Shown: positions 15,573 through 24,837 of the stretch, piece by piece
Position numbering within the stretch: position 1 is the first letter of the stretch
How the letters are laid out: the number at the start of each line of letters is the position of its first letter
From: Bacillus sp. V3B
GTDB taxonomy: Bacteria; Bacillota; Bacilli; Bacillales; Cytobacillaceae
Assembly (NCBI RefSeq): GCF_024494465.1
Contig: NZ_JAETXM010000002.1
Location: 213,413 to 277,412 of the forward strand
Length of the DNA: 64,000 nt
Direction of reading: 5' to 3'
Made by a program: the position numbers and the translations under genes
Notes under the pieces: model-generated
Told to the model about the DNA's origin: nothing
What the model saw: the letters and a program-made list of their open reading frames with translations, nothing else
Databases searched by the model: none

Positions 15573-17189
15573 TTATCCTTTAAGATGCAATTTTTGCTTC
15601 AAGCGTTCAACCCTATCACCAAACAAGGAGTTCGCAAGTCCTGATTTTAATCCTAAATAACCATAAATAAGGATCCCAACGATCGCACAAATAAGAATCA
15701 TCAATACTGATTGCCAGATAGATTGAGGGGTCAAGAAGAAAGAAAGCAATTTATAGGTCCCCCATGCTCCTGCAGACATTAGGATGGTAAAGAAAATAAT
15801 TAAAAGACTTCTCCGCCAAACGAGCTTGAACGAATAACTAGTATAAACCTTAATAACCACTAAGTTTATGATAACTGCAGCCCCATACCCGAGGGCTGTT
15901 GCTAAAATAGCGCCTTTCGTTTCCATCAATTTAATAAAAGGGATGTTTAAACTTAATTTAATAAGCAGGCCTACTAATAAACTTAAAATCGTAAATCGTT
16001 GTTCATTTATCCCTTGCAAAATAGCTGCGGTAACGGAAAATAAGGAAAATAAAATCGCTACGGGTGCATAAAGTCGTAATATCTCTGTCCCAAATAAATC
16101 ATGCCCATAAAATGCGGTATAAGCAGGTTCTGCAAGCAGCGACAGTCCAATAACAGCCGGTAATACTAAAAACAAGATCACTTGAAATGTTTGATTCATC
16201 TGTCGGTTCAATCCAAGATGGTCCTGTGTAATATATGTCTTTGTGATATTTGGAACCAATGTTAAAGAAAAGGCTGTTGCCAAGGAAACAGGTATGATCA
16301 CTAGCTTGTGGGAATAAAAGTTTAAGGTACTAAAGGAAAAATCCGCTTCCTTTGCTAATCCGATCTCAACCATTGCCCTGTTAAAGGTAATTTGATCAAT
16401 AAATTGAAATAATGGATTGGCAATACCTACAAAAACAAATGGTGCCGCATAAACAAGGATTTCCTTATACATATCTTTCAATGAAATATCAACGGTTCCT
16501 TTATCACGCAGCAGCAACTCTTCTAAATAGGGCTTTCGTTTATACCAATACCAAAATAGAACAGCGAGGCCCCCAACGGCACCAACGAATGCCGCAAATG
16601 TCGCCACACTAACTGCGGTTACTATCTCGCCCTTCATCACATATAGAACAACAAAGGCACCAGCTAATAGAAAAACGATGCGCACGATTTGTTCCACTAC
16701 TTGTGAAACAGCTGTTGGTCCCATGGATTCATGGCCTTGAAAAAACCCTCTGTTTAAACTCATAAACGGTACAACAATCAGGGCAAAACTAACAGCACGA
16801 ATAACAGTTACCACGTCTTCTGCACTCGTCACCTGGTCAGTATCCCTGATAACCATATCCGCTAATAGAGGAGCTAAAAAATATAAAGCTAAAAAAGAGG
16901 CAATACCTGTTGTTAGCATGATCAGTAATCCTGATTTAAACAACTTTCTACCGACTGCATACTCTTCAAGTGCGTTATATTTGGAAATGAATTTTGAAAT
17001 AGCCAGAGGAATACCACCAATTGCTATACTTAAGAAAATAGTATATGGTACATACGAGTATTGATAAAGCGTCGTCCCTTCTTGTCCAACAATTGCATTA
17101 AAGGGTATGACATAAAATAAACCAAGCATCTTAGAAATGATAGTCCCTAGAGTTAATATAAATGTTCCTCTTAAAAGCTTTGACGCCAT
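15573..17189 (-). CDS. ytgP: YtgP, MurJ-type lipid II flippase (MOP/PST superfamily)
   Basis: 538 residues with about 14 hydrophobic segments across the whole length and no soluble domain. It begins MASKLLRGTFILTLGTIISKMLGLFYVIPFN, the typical YtgP/SpoVB-type opening. B. subtilis YtgP is one of two proteins that can flip lipid II for peptidoglycan synthesis, and this is its likely role in the cytoplasmic membrane. Paralogues such as SpoVB are close, but the neighbourhood (rsuA-like gene, ytfP) favours YtgP. AAGGAG precedes the ATG. Confidence 0.88.
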   Translation of the reverse strand: MASKLLRGTFILTLGTIISKMLGLFYVIPFNAIVGQEGTTLYQYSYVPYTIFLSIAIGGIPLAISKFISKYNALEEYAVGRKLFKSGLLIMLTTGIASFLALYFLAPLLADMVIRDTDQVTSAEDVVTVIRAVSFALIVVPFMSLNRGFFQGHESMGPTAVSQVVEQIVRIVFLLAGAFVVLYVMKGEIVTAVSVATFAAFVGAVGGLAVLFWYWYKRKPYLEELLLRDKGTVDISLKDMYKEILVYAAPFVFVGIANPLFQFIDQITFNRAMVEIGLAKEADFSFSTLNFYSHKLVIIPVSLATAFSLTLVPNITKTYITQDHLGLNRQMNQTFQVILFLVLPAVIGLSLLAEPAYTAFYGHDLFGTEILRLYAPVAILFSLFSVTAAILQGINEQRFTILSLLVGLLIKLSLNIPFIKLMETKGAILATALGYGAAVIINLVVIKVYTSYSFKLVWRRSLLIIFFTILMSAGAWGTYKLLSFFLTPQSIWQSVLMILICAIVGILIYGYLGLKSGLANSLFGDRVERLKQKLHLKG

Positions 17190-17517
17190 GAATTGCTTCT
17201 CCTTATCAAAGTAGGAATTTTTTATTCAAATTTCTTATGGTGATTTATCTAGACAATATAATATTTTAAACCTTCCCCAGTCGAGATGCGATAGTAAAAT
17301 TGACTTTTATCTTACAATTTCACTTGAAAATACACTATTTGTAGTTTACTCTTCTTTCATAAAGATTTCTAGTGCGAAAGCACAAGCATCTTCGTTAAGG
17401 AACATCTATTATACTCGTCATTCCTTAGTCTTATAACTCATAGATACTTGTATAGAGAAGCTAGAAAAGCGTCAAACTTCAAAAAACTCATTAATTTTTA
17501 GAAAGGTGTTCAACTAT
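17190..17517. other. Gene-free stretch between ytgP and ytfP
   Basis: AT-rich DNA between divergent genes. It should contain both promoters, but I cannot assign boxes with confidence. Around 17370-17390 a GCGAAAGCACAAGCATCTTCG piece and near 17459 AAGCTAGAAAAGCG resemble worn ends of the dispersed repeat family. Confidence 0.4.
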
Positions 17518-18771
17518 ATGTATGATGTCATTGTAATTGGTGGCGGTCCCGCTGGATTAATGGCGGCTATCGCAGCAGGTGAAAAAGGAGCTCATGTACT
17601 GCTCCTTGATAAAGGGGATAAACTGGGGAGAAAACTAGCCATCTCAGGTGGAGGCCGCTGCAATGTAACAAACAGACTCCCAATAGATGAACTGATTAAA
17701 CATATTCCTGGAAATGGACGATTTTTACATAGTGCCTTCTCCCTGTTTAATAATGAAGATATTATTAAATTTTTCAAGAAACTAGGGATCGAGTTAAAGG
17801 AGGAAGATCATGGACGAATGTTTCCAGTCAGTAACAAAGCCCAATCTGTTGTCGATGCTCTATTAAATAGACTATCCGATCTTCATGTCAAAATAAGAAC
17901 AAATAGCCCTGTCAAAACGATTGAGTATCATCAAAATCAGGTAAAGTCCGTTGTCCTACAAAATGGGAAAACGGTTGAAACCCGTGCTGTTGTTCTTGCT
18001 GTTGGAGGTAAATCGGTCCCTCAAACCGGATCAACTGGGGATGGCTATGCCTGGGCAAAAAAAGCAGGTCACACCATTACTGATCTATTTCCAACTGAAG
18101 TACCGGTAACGTCAAATGAACCCTTTATAAAAGAAAAAACATTACAAGGGTTATCACTACGCGATGTTGGGTTAAGTGTATTAAATCAAAAAGGTAAACC
18201 GATCATTACCCACAAAATGGACATGATTTTTACTCATTTCGGGATTAGTGGACCGGCTGTATTAAGATGTAGTCAGTATATTGTAAAGGAATTTAAAAAA
18301 GATCCTTCCAAAAAGGTGACAGTTAATCTTGATGTTTTTCCAAATAAAAAGGAAGAAGTACTCTATCAAGAAATACTGAAACTACTAAAAGAAGAACCTA
18401 AAAAAAGTGTAAAAAACATATTGAAAGGTTTACTCCCTGAACGCTATCTCCTTTTTCTCCTTGAGGATAACGAGATTGATCCGATGATGCAAGCAGCTAC
18501 ACTTTCAAATGAAAAACTCAGAAGTTTTGTTGAAAGCTGTAAAAAATTCTGCTTTACTGTAAACGGTACGCTTTCCCTTGAAAAAGCCTTTATCACAGGT
18601 GGCGGTGTATCTATCAAAGAAATCGAACCGAAGACAATGGCCTCAAAGAAAATGAACGGATTATATTTTTGCGGAGAAATCCTTGATATCCACGGCTATA
18701 CTGGTGGTTTTAATATTACTGCCGCTTTTGTCACAGGTCGACTCGCTGGTCAAAACGCCGCTCAAGTATAG
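17518..18771 (+). CDS. ytfP: YtfP, NAD(P)/FAD-dependent oxidoreductase (HI0933 family)
   Basis: 417 residues from the ATG at 17518, nine bases after AAAGGTG; a GTG four codons earlier is the alternative. FAD-binding [42 protein letters not shown] opens the protein, and the closing motif [31 protein letters not shown] is diagnostic of the HI0933/YhiN family. The reaction is unknown. It is transcribed away from ytgP and ends in a terminator shared with cse60. Confidence 0.87.
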   Translation: MYDVIVIGGGPAGLMAAIAAGEKGAHVLLLDKGDKLGRKLAISGGGRCNVTNRLPIDELIKHIPGNGRFLHSAFSLFNNEDIIKFFKKLGIELKEEDHGRMFPVSNKAQSVVDALLNRLSDLHVKIRTNSPVKTIEYHQNQVKSVVLQNGKTVETRAVVLAVGGKSVPQTGSTGDGYAWAKKAGHTITDLFPTEVPVTSNEPFIKEKTLQGLSLRDVGLSVLNQKGKPIITHKMDMIFTHFGISGPAVLRCSQYIVKEFKKDPSKKVTVNLDVFPNKKEEVLYQEILKLLKEEPKKSVKNILKGLLPERYLLFLLEDNEIDPMMQAATLSNEKLRSFVESCKKFCFTVNGTLSLEKAFITGGGVSIKEIEPKTMASKKMNGLYFCGEILDIHGYTGGFNITAAFVTGRLAGQNAAQV

Positions 18772-18794
18772 TCACTAGAATCTATCATTTAAAA

Positions 18795-18822
18795 ACCGAG
18801 CCTAACCATCGTCAGGCTCGGT
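18795..18822 (+). terminator. Terminator between ytfP and cse60
   Basis: ACCGAGCCT and AGGCTCGGT arms. The cse60 stop codon lies inside it, so it probably serves both converging genes. Confidence 0.8.
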
Positions 18823-18997
18823 AAATAATCATCGCAGAAAAGCAATAAATTTGTTCTTCTTCATCATCTTCTGGTAGTGCAGCTACATTATATTTAATAT
18901 CAAGCAGCTTTTTTTCATCCAAGCTCTTTAGAAAACGGTTCATTTCAAACTCTAAATCTTCCTCATGTTCCTGATCAAACAATTTAACCTGGATCAT
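18812..18997 (-). CDS. cse60: Cse60, small sporulation protein
   Basis: 61 residues: MIQVKLFDQEHEEDLEFEMNRFLKSL...LLDIKYNV....EEEQIYCFSAMIIYRA. This matches the length and pattern of B. subtilis Cse60 (YteV), made under the sporulation factor sigma E, and Cse60 is next to ytfP there too. GAGGGGGAG precedes the ATG. The molecular role is unknown. I did not find a convincing sigma E promoter by eye. Confidence 0.85.
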   Translation of the reverse strand: MIQVKLFDQEHEEDLEFEMNRFLKSLDEKKLLDIKYNVAALPEDDEEEQIYCFSAMIIYRA

Positions 18998-19090
18998 GTC
19001 TCCCCCTCACTTATCCATGTTTTATTTCTATTATGACCAAATATACGTATGTTATTCTTTGAATATTTTAAATATTTTATATAAACAAAA

Positions 19091-19126
19091 ATAGAAGGCT
19101 GTGATTTTAAAATCACAGCCTTCTAT
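19091..19126 (-). terminator. Terminator of the leuS-ytwF unit
   Basis: Perfect inverted repeat ATAGAAGGCTGTGATTTT / AAAATCACAGCCTTCTAT followed by a T run on the minus strand, about 70 bp after ytwF. Confidence 0.88.
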
Positions 19127-19195
19127 TTGACTTAAAAAAATCGATTATTTTCCTAGTCTAAGAAAAGTTAATGATGAATCAACCGCTTAAAATGG

Positions 19196-19501
19196 TTATT
19201 CTACTTTCCCTCTCCAATCAAGCATTCCACCGACCATATTACATACTTTGTAGCCTTGTTCCTGTAAGTAATAGCATACGTTTTCACTTCGACTACCTGA
19301 CCGGCAAATAAAAATATATTCTTTATCTTTATCAAAATAGTCTAGCTTAGCTGGTATATCCATCATACGAATATGTTTGACTCCCGGAATCATTCCTTCT
19401 GCAACTTCTTCATCTTCTCTTACATCGACTAGCTCTAGCTTCTCTCCAGCTTCGAGCTTTTCGTTTAATTCATCTGTTGTAATAACACCAATTTGACTCA
19501 T
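19196..19501 (-). CDS. ytwF: YtwF, single-domain rhodanese-like protein
   Basis: 101 residues of one rhodanese domain: LVDVREDEEVAEGMIPGVKHI near residue 24 and an active-site loop FICRSGSRSENV near 69, with catalytic Cys in CRSGSR. Such proteins carry a persulfide and can pass sulfur to acceptors; the acceptor is unknown. It starts 31 bp after leuS, so it is probably cotranscribed and under the leuS T-box. AAGGGGTG precedes the ATG. Confidence 0.88.
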   Translation of the reverse strand: MSQIGVITTDELNEKLEAGEKLELVDVREDEEVAEGMIPGVKHIRMMDIPAKLDYFDKDKEYIFICRSGSRSENVCYYLQEQGYKVCNMVGGMLDWRGKVE

Positions 19502-19532
19502 CTCTTACACCCCTTATTTCGTTTCAACTTTT

Positions 19533-21950
19533 TTAGTTCGCCACAATATTAACAAGCTTTCCTGGAACGGCAATCACTTTACGAATCGTTTTTCCATCAA
19601 TTTGTTCTTTTACTGTATCGTCATCCATCACAATTTGTTCAAGTGCATCTTTATTCGTATTAACTGGCACAATTAGCTTCGCTTTTACTTTCCCGTTAAT
19701 TTGAATGACGATCTCTACACTGTCGTCCATTAATTTACCTTCATCATAGGCAGGCCAAGCTTCATAGGAAATACTTCCGCTATGACCAAGTTTTTCCCAA
19801 AGTTCTTCAGCAATATGCGGACAAATTGGTGCAAGTAATTTCACAAACCCTTCCACATAACTAATAGGTAGAACAGATGCTTTATAAGCTTCGTTAATAA
19901 ATACCATAAGTTGTGAGATAGCGGTATTAAATCGTAATCCTTCATAGTCTTCTGTTACTTTTTTAACGGTTTGGTGATAAACCTTTTCAAGGCTACTTCC
20001 TTGTTCATTTTCTTGAATTTTTGCATTCAAAGTACCGTTATCTTCGATAAATAGACGCCAGATTCGATCTAAGAAACGACGTGAACCATCAACCCCATTT
20101 TCAGACCATGCAATAGAACCATCAAGTGGTCCCATGAACATTTCATATAAACGCAATGTATCCGCACCATGACTTTTCACAATATCATCCGGATTCACGA
20201 CATTACCTTTTGATTTGCTCATTTTTTCATTATTTTCACCAAGAATCATGCCTTGGTTAAATAACTTTTGGAATGGTTCCTTCGTTGGAACAACCCCGAT
20301 ATCATACAAGAATTTATGCCAGAAACGAGCATATAATAAGTGAAGAACCGCATGCTCTGCTCCACCGATATAAATATCAACTGGAAGCCATTCTTTTAGT
20401 TTTTCAGGGGCGGCCAAGGCTTCACTGTTGTGTGGGTCAATGAAACGAAGGAAATACCAGCAACTTCCACCCCACTGTGGCATTGTATTCGTTTCACGAC
20501 GTCCCTTTTTACCTGTTACAGGGTCAGTTACATTAACCCAATCAGCAATGTTGGCTAAAGGTGATTCACCTGTACCAGAAGGTTTAATTTCTGTTGTAAC
20601 CGGAAGAATTAATGGTAATTCTTCTTCAGGAACAGCTGTCGTCGTACCATCTTCCCAGTGAATAATCGGAATTGGTTCACCCCAATAACGTTGACGGCTA
20701 AATAACCAGTCACGAAGGCGGTATGTTACTTTTTTCGTACCAATTTCTTTTTCCTCAAGCCATGCAATCATTTGACTGATGGCATCTTCTTTATTTAAGC
20801 CATCTAAAAAGCCGGAGTTCACATGTAATCCATCACCCGTATAAGCTTCTTTTTCTACGTCTCCACCAGCAACTACTTCTTTAATGTCAAGGTTAAATTT
20901 CTTGGCGAACTCATAGTCACGCTCATCATGTGCTGGAACTGCCATAATTGCTCCAGTACCGTAGCTTGCTAATACATAGTCGGCAATCCAGATCGGCATC
21001 TTTTCATCATTTACAGGGTTAATTGCATACGCCCCAGTAAAGACGCCTGTTTTGTCTTTTGCTAGATCTGTTCTTTCTAAATCACTTTTACTTTTAATTT
21101 GATCAATATAATTTTCTACTGCTTCCCTTTGTTCAGGCGCTGTTATTTTTTCCACTAAAGCATGCTCAGGAGCAAGTACAGCATAAGTTGCACCAAAAAG
21201 CGTGTCAGGACGTGTAGTGAAAACAGTAAAGGTTCCCTCATGTCCATTGATGCGAAAATCGACTTCCGCTCCTTCTGAACGACCAATCCAGTTTCTCTGC
21301 ATATCTTTAATACTTTCTGGCCAATCTAAATCTTCAAGGTCTTCAAGCAAACGATCGGCATAAGCCGTGATACGTAAATTCCACTGTTTCATCGGACGAC
21401 GGACAACGGGATGATCTCCTCGCTCACTTTTTCCATCAATGACTTCTTCATTTGCCAGTACTGTTCCTAGTGCAGGACACCAGTTAACAGCTACTTCATC
21501 AATATAAGCCAGCCCTTTTTCGTACAGTTTAAGAAAAATCCATTGTGTCCATTTATAATAGTTAGGGTCGGTTGTATTAATTTCACGGTCCCAATCATAC
21601 GAAAATCCTAATGCTTTGATTTGACGACGAAAGTTATTAATATTGTGTTCCGTAAATTCAGCAGGGTCATTTCCAGTATCTAAGGCATATTGCTCAGCTG
21701 GAAGTCCAAATGCGTCCCAACCCATTGGATGAAGAACATTATATCCTTGCATTCTTTTCAATCTTGAAAGAATATCGGTTGCTGTATAACCTTCTGGATG
21801 TCCTACATGGAGCCCTGCACCTGAAGGATATGGAAACATATCAAGGGCATAGAATTTACGCTTGCCTTTGTCCTCACTTGTTTTAAATGATTTATTTTCT
21901 TCCCAATATTTTTGCCATTTTTTTTCAATCTCATGATGATTGAAGCTCAT
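19533..21950 (-). CDS. leuS: Leucyl-tRNA synthetase
   Basis: 805 residues, normal for bacterial LeuRS. Class I motifs: [21 protein letters not shown] (HIGH equivalent HVGH) near residue 40 and [14 protein letters not shown] near 575. The editing domain is present ([14 protein letters not shown] near 222, [16 protein letters not shown] near 334), as is the C-terminal domain ending [13 protein letters not shown]. The ATG has AGGAGG eight bases upstream. A T-box leader precedes it. Confidence 0.98.
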   Translation of the reverse strand: MSFNHHEIEKKWQKYWEENKSFKTSEDKGKRKFYALDMFPYPSGAGLHVGHPEGYTATDILSRLKRMQGYNVLHPMGWDAFGLPAEQYALDTGNDPAEFTEHNINNFRRQIKALGFSYDWDREINTTDPNYYKWTQWIFLKLYEKGLAYIDEVAVNWCPALGTVLANEEVIDGKSERGDHPVVRRPMKQWNLRITAYADRLLEDLEDLDWPESIKDMQRNWIGRSEGAEVDFRINGHEGTFTVFTTRPDTLFGATYAVLAPEHALVEKITAPEQREAVENYIDQIKSKSDLERTDLAKDKTGVFTGAYAINPVNDEKMPIWIADYVLASYGTGAIMAVPAHDERDYEFAKKFNLDIKEVVAGGDVEKEAYTGDGLHVNSGFLDGLNKEDAISQMIAWLEEKEIGTKKVTYRLRDWLFSRQRYWGEPIPIIHWEDGTTTAVPEEELPLILPVTTEIKPSGTGESPLANIADWVNVTDPVTGKKGRRETNTMPQWGGSCWYFLRFIDPHNSEALAAPEKLKEWLPVDIYIGGAEHAVLHLLYARFWHKFLYDIGVVPTKEPFQKLFNQGMILGENNEKMSKSKGNVVNPDDIVKSHGADTLRLYEMFMGPLDGSIAWSENGVDGSRRFLDRIWRLFIEDNGTLNAKIQENEQGSSLEKVYHQTVKKVTEDYEGLRFNTAISQLMVFINEAYKASVLPISYVEGFVKLLAPICPHIAEELWEKLGHSGSISYEAWPAYDEGKLMDDSVEIVIQINGKVKAKLIVPVNTNKDALEQIVMDDDTVKEQIDGKTIRKVIAVPGKLVNIVAN

Positions 21951-22077
21951 CTCATTTTCCTCCTACATATTTAAATTAGCGTTAGATATCAGTCAAACAT
22001 CCTTTAAAGACATTACTCATAATGAATCTATATAGGTAATGATAAAGTTCTCATATGTCTTATAAAAAAATATAAAA

Positions 22078-22279
22078 AACCCCTCATCCCATAATTGGGA
22101 CGAGAGGATTATGTATCAATCTCCCGCGGTACCACCCACATTAGTGCACAAGTCACTCGCTTCATTTAACACCTTAACGCGGTAAACGACAGACCTTACT
22201 TAAGTTCACGTCTGCAACTCTAAGGTGAGTTCATGATGATCCCGACTGACTTTCACCGACCGTCAGCTCTCTATAACGA
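22078..22279 (-). promoter_or_regulatory. T-box riboswitch leader of leuS, probable CUC (Leu) specifier
   Basis: On the minus strand the conserved T-box sequence TGGGTGGTACCGCGG lies at 22138-22124. The leader begins near the AGAGAGCTGACGG stem-I base and contains GGTGAAAGTC. The likely specifier is CTC followed by A in GAACTCACC (codon at 22229-22227), matching leucine. Downstream the competing terminator hairpin CCTCTCGTCCC / GGGATGAGGGG ends in TTTTTT. Uncharged leucine tRNA should stabilise the antiterminator and allow leuS-ytwF transcription. Confidence 0.93.
22079..22107 (-). terminator. T-box intrinsic terminator
   Basis: Stem of about 11 bp with loop AATTA and a TTTTTT tail on the minus strand. 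Its 5' arm is within reach of the conserved T-box segment. Confidence 0.88.
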
Positions 22280-22307
22280 GTTAAACATCACTACTAATCC
22301 TTGTCAA
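22280..22307 (-). promoter_or_regulatory. Candidate sigma A promoter for the leuS leader
   Basis: TTGACA (22307-22302), 16-bp spacer, TTTAAC (22285-22280), placing the start a few bases before the AGAGAGC of stem I. The -10 box is weak. An alternative TTGCAT-17-TACAAT pair lies further upstream. Confidence 0.45.
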
Positions 22308-22496
22308 TGTTATTCTAAATATTAAATATATAGTGATATTGTATATAATTTCCCTATAATATGCAACTATCCAATGTCATGCATCAAAAAAACACATTTA
22401 TCCATAAAACGAGAATAAATTTTGATTCACAGTACTGATTTCATTCAAATCTGGACTTTATTTATAGAGTACATCTGCTTTATTCATAAATTTAGT

Positions 22497-22577
22497 AAAC
22501 ATATCCGTATTTTTCAACTCTTTATCCGTTATTTGAGTGAATATATCCGTCATTTTACCCAATATATCCGCGTTTTA
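22497..22577. repeat. Cluster of ATATCCGY motifs in a 300-bp gene-free stretch
   Basis: Four copies of TATCCG (ATATCCGT at 22501, TTTATCCGT near 22521, ATATATCCGT near 22541, ATATATCCGC near 22562) are spaced about 20 bp apart. The same motif is in the 23-bp tandem repeat at 27611-27656. The rest of 22310-22600 shows no ORF. Confidence 0.55.
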
Positions 22578-22599
22578 ACATTTTTTACTACTTTTCATT

Positions 22600-22638
22600 A
22601 AAAATCCTTGGATTCCATACTAGAACCCAAGGATTTTT
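22600..22638 (-). terminator. Terminator after the small gene at 22641
   Basis: AAAATCCTTGG and CCAAGGATTTT arms with a 15-base loop. On the minus strand it begins three bases after the stop and ends in a T/A-rich tract. Confidence 0.75.
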
Positions 22639-22640
22639 CA

Positions 22641-22811
22641 TTATTGTTCTGGATGAAATTTAGATTTTACAGGCTGTCCACCGCTTTGTTCATATTTCTT
22701 TTTTGCTTCTTTGATAAGATCATGATCTGTGCCGAGTTCCAAATCATTGTTGTTTATACCATTACGTGTTTTCTGTTCTGGGTTTTGCTGCTTTGATCGT
22801 TTTTTCACCAT
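22641..22811 (-). CDS. Small hydrophilic protein, unrecognised
   Basis: 56 residues, too short for many gene finders: MVKKRSKQQNPEQKTRNGIN, then NNDLELGTDHDLIKEAKKKYEQSGG and QPVKSKFHPEQ. It is rich in Lys, Gln and Asn with no hydrophobic helix. The composition recalls small acid-soluble spore-type proteins, but I cannot place it in a family. AGGGGGAG precedes the ATG, with unusually short spacing. It sits directly downstream of ytzC (8 bp) and has its own terminator, which supports it being real. Confidence 0.6.
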   Translation of the reverse strand: MVKKRSKQQNPEQKTRNGINNNDLELGTDHDLIKEAKKKYEQSGGQPVKSKFHPEQ

Positions 22812-22819
22812 TTCTCCCC

Positions 22820-23083
22820 CTAATGATTAAGAAGTATCATTTGATTTTGTGCTTGCTGCAGTTGCAAACGCATCCGATGTAATTGTTCTCGTTGCTGACT
22901 ATTAGCGCTATGTGCAAGCTTTGCTAAATCGTTATAAGCCTCTTCTAATTGTTGCAATGCTTGCGTATAGTTATCATCATTATAATGTTCTTGGAGGCTA
23001 CTTTCTTTATACTGATCGTCCGCAAACCTGAGTGCATCTTCACATTGCTGGAACAGCTCATCAATCGATTGTCGAGTTGCCAT
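22820..23083 (-). CDS. ytzC: YtzC, DUF2524 family protein
   Basis: 87 residues from the ATG at 23083, four bases after GGAGGGG; an upstream in-frame start has no site. It is all alpha-helical by composition: SIDELFQQCEDALRFADDQYKESSLQEHYNDDNYTQALQQLEEAYNDLAKL, probably a helical bundle or coiled coil. The DUF2524 family is found in Bacillus next to ytqA/ytqB, as here. Function unknown. Confidence 0.82.
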   Translation of the reverse strand: MATRQSIDELFQQCEDALRFADDQYKESSLQEHYNDDNYTQALQQLEEAYNDLAKLAHSANSQQREQLHRMRLQLQQAQNQMILLNH

Positions 23084-23281
23084 AGAACCCCTCCTAAACA
23101 AAATCATTTCAAGGCAAAACTCTATCTATTCATAAGAGCTTTACGTACCTATTTTGCTCCATTCTTCTTTTTCTACGCGCACAAAAAGGCTTCCAGTTCT
23201 ATGCAGCCTCATTTTAGTAATTGGAAACAAGCGTACTTCGTGATAAAATAATTAAATTCGAATTTAAAGGAGGTCTCTGAT

Positions 23282-24238
23282 TTGAATCAGAATAACCCTT
23301 TTCCATATGCAAGCGATCAAAAACGTTATCATACATGGAATTACCATTTGCGAAATAAATTTGGCCATAAAGTATTTAAAGTTGCCTTAGACGGCGGATT
23401 TGATTGTCCGAATCGTGACGGTACGGTCGCACATGGTGGCTGTACCTTTTGTAGTGCTGCTGGTTCGGGAGACTTTGCTGGAAACCGTGCGGATGATCTT
23501 ATCAAACAGTTTGATGAGATCAAAGAGAAAATGCATTCAAAGTGGAAAGATGGGAAGTATATGGCCTACTTTCAAGCATTCACAAATACTCACGCACCGG
23601 TTGATGTTTTAAGAGAAAAATACGAAGCTGTTTTAAACGAAGAAGGTGTGATCGGTCTATCGATTGCAACAAGACCTGACTGCCTTCCAGATGATGTAGT
23701 GGAATATTTAGCAGAACTTCATGAACGAACTTATCTTTGGGTGGAGCTTGGACTACAGACCGTTCATGAAAGCACAGCCAATTTAATTAACAGAGCTCAT
23801 GATTTCCCATCTTATGTAGAAGGTGTGGAAAAATTGAGAAAGCATGGGATTCGAGTTTGTTCTCATATTATTAACGGCCTGCCCCTTGAATCGCCTGAAA
23901 TGATGATGGAAACAGCTCGTGAAGTGTCCAAGCTTGATGTACAAGGCATCAAAATTCATCTCCTTCATTTATTAAAAGGAACACCCATGGTCAAGCAATA
24001 TGAAAAAGGAATGCTTAAATTTTTATCCTTTGATGATTATGTAAACTTAGTTTGTGACCAATTAGAAATATTACCACCTGAAATGATTGTTCACCGTATT
24101 ACAGGTGATGGACCAATTGATTTAATGATTGGACCGATGTGGAGTGTTCATAAATGGGAGGTTCTCAATGCCATTGATGACGAGCTCTTACGTCGTAACA
24201 GCTGGCAGGGAAAATACTGGAGTGCAGTAAAAGCATGA
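23282..24238 (+). CDS. mnmL: MnmL (YtqA), radical SAM enzyme for tRNA wobble uridine modification
   Basis: 318 residues from a TTG start behind AAAGGAGG. The radical SAM cysteines are in CPNRDGTVAHGGCTFC near residue 40, a spaced CX11-CXXC arrangement typical of the YtqA/TIGR01212 group; GLSIATRPDCLP and WVELGLQT follow in the barrel. Reports on B. subtilis assign YtqA and YtqB to the aminomethyl step of mnm5s2U34 synthesis in organisms lacking MnmC; I rely on that for the symbol. Its stop overlaps the next start by four bases (ATGA). Confidence 0.85.
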   Translation: MNQNNPFPYASDQKRYHTWNYHLRNKFGHKVFKVALDGGFDCPNRDGTVAHGGCTFCSAAGSGDFAGNRADDLIKQFDEIKEKMHSKWKDGKYMAYFQAFTNTHAPVDVLREKYEAVLNEEGVIGLSIATRPDCLPDDVVEYLAELHERTYLWVELGLQTVHESTANLINRAHDFPSYVEGVEKLRKHGIRVCSHIINGLPLESPEMMMETAREVSKLDVQGIKIHLLHLLKGTPMVKQYEKGMLKFLSFDDYVNLVCDQLEILPPEMIVHRITGDGPIDLMIGPMWSVHKWEVLNAIDDELLRRNSWQGKYWSAVKA

Positions 24239-24810
24239 AGTTAAAAAAAGTTCTACCTTTTGCAAAAAAACTTTTAGAAACAGCTATTACCTCCGGAGAT
24301 GTCGTGGTAGACGCTACATTGGGAAATGGACATGATTCAGTATTTCTTGCAAATCTAGTCGGTGAACATGGACATGTATTCAGCTTTGATATACAAGAAA
24401 AGTCTCTTATCAACAGTCACCGTCACCTAGAAGAGTCACAATTAATAAACCGCGTAACACTACTCAAAAAGGGACATGAACATCTAAGTGAATGCATTCC
24501 TTCTTCACATCACGGAAAAATAACAGCCGCTATCTTTAATCTTGGTTATTTGCCAGGTGGAGATAAATCAATCGTTACCAAGCCTGCAACGACGATTTCA
24601 GCCGTTAAACAACTTCTTTCTATTATGGCTCCTGAAGGAATCATTGTCATTGTCATCTACCATGGTCATGTAGGAGGAGTAGGTGAGCGGGACAGTCTTT
24701 TGCAATATGTAAAAACGATTGATCAAAAGAAAGCAGATGTGTTGCGATATGATTTTATCAACCAAGTCAATTCTCCCCCTTTTATTATCGCTATTGAAAA
24801 AAAGGATTAG
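24235..24810 (+). CDS. mnmM: MnmM (YtqB), tRNA 5-aminomethyl-2-thiouridine methyltransferase
   Basis: 191 residues of a Rossmann SAM methyltransferase: DVVVDATLGNGHDSVFLANLVGEHGHVFSFDIQ near residue 22, AAIFNLGYLPGGDKSI near 97 (NLGYLPG is the family signature) and IVIVIYHGHVGG near 139. YtqB was shown in B. subtilis to methylate nm5s2U to mnm5s2U at tRNA position 34. Translational coupling with mnmL through ATGA fits a two-step pathway. The 3' end overlaps that of ytpB by four bases. Confidence 0.88.
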   Translation: MKLKKVLPFAKKLLETAITSGDVVVDATLGNGHDSVFLANLVGEHGHVFSFDIQEKSLINSHRHLEESQLINRVTLLKKGHEHLSECIPSSHHGKITAAIFNLGYLPGGDKSIVTKPATTISAVKQLLSIMAPEGIIVIVIYHGHVGGVGERDSLLQYVKTIDQKKADVLRYDFINQVNSPPFIIAIEKKD

Positions 24811-24837
24811 CCAATATAACGAGCTAATCCTTTTTTT
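24797..24837. terminator. Bidirectional terminator shared by mnmM and ytpB, embedded in both coding ends
   Basis: AAAAAAAGGATTAG and CTAATCCTTTTTTT arms around a 13-base loop. Both stop codons lie in the first arm, so one hairpin serves two converging genes. Confidence 0.9.

Noticed and set aside
22497..22577. CRISPR-like array
   Set aside because: The units are only 7-9 bp, imperfect and too few, and no cas gene is present in the window.
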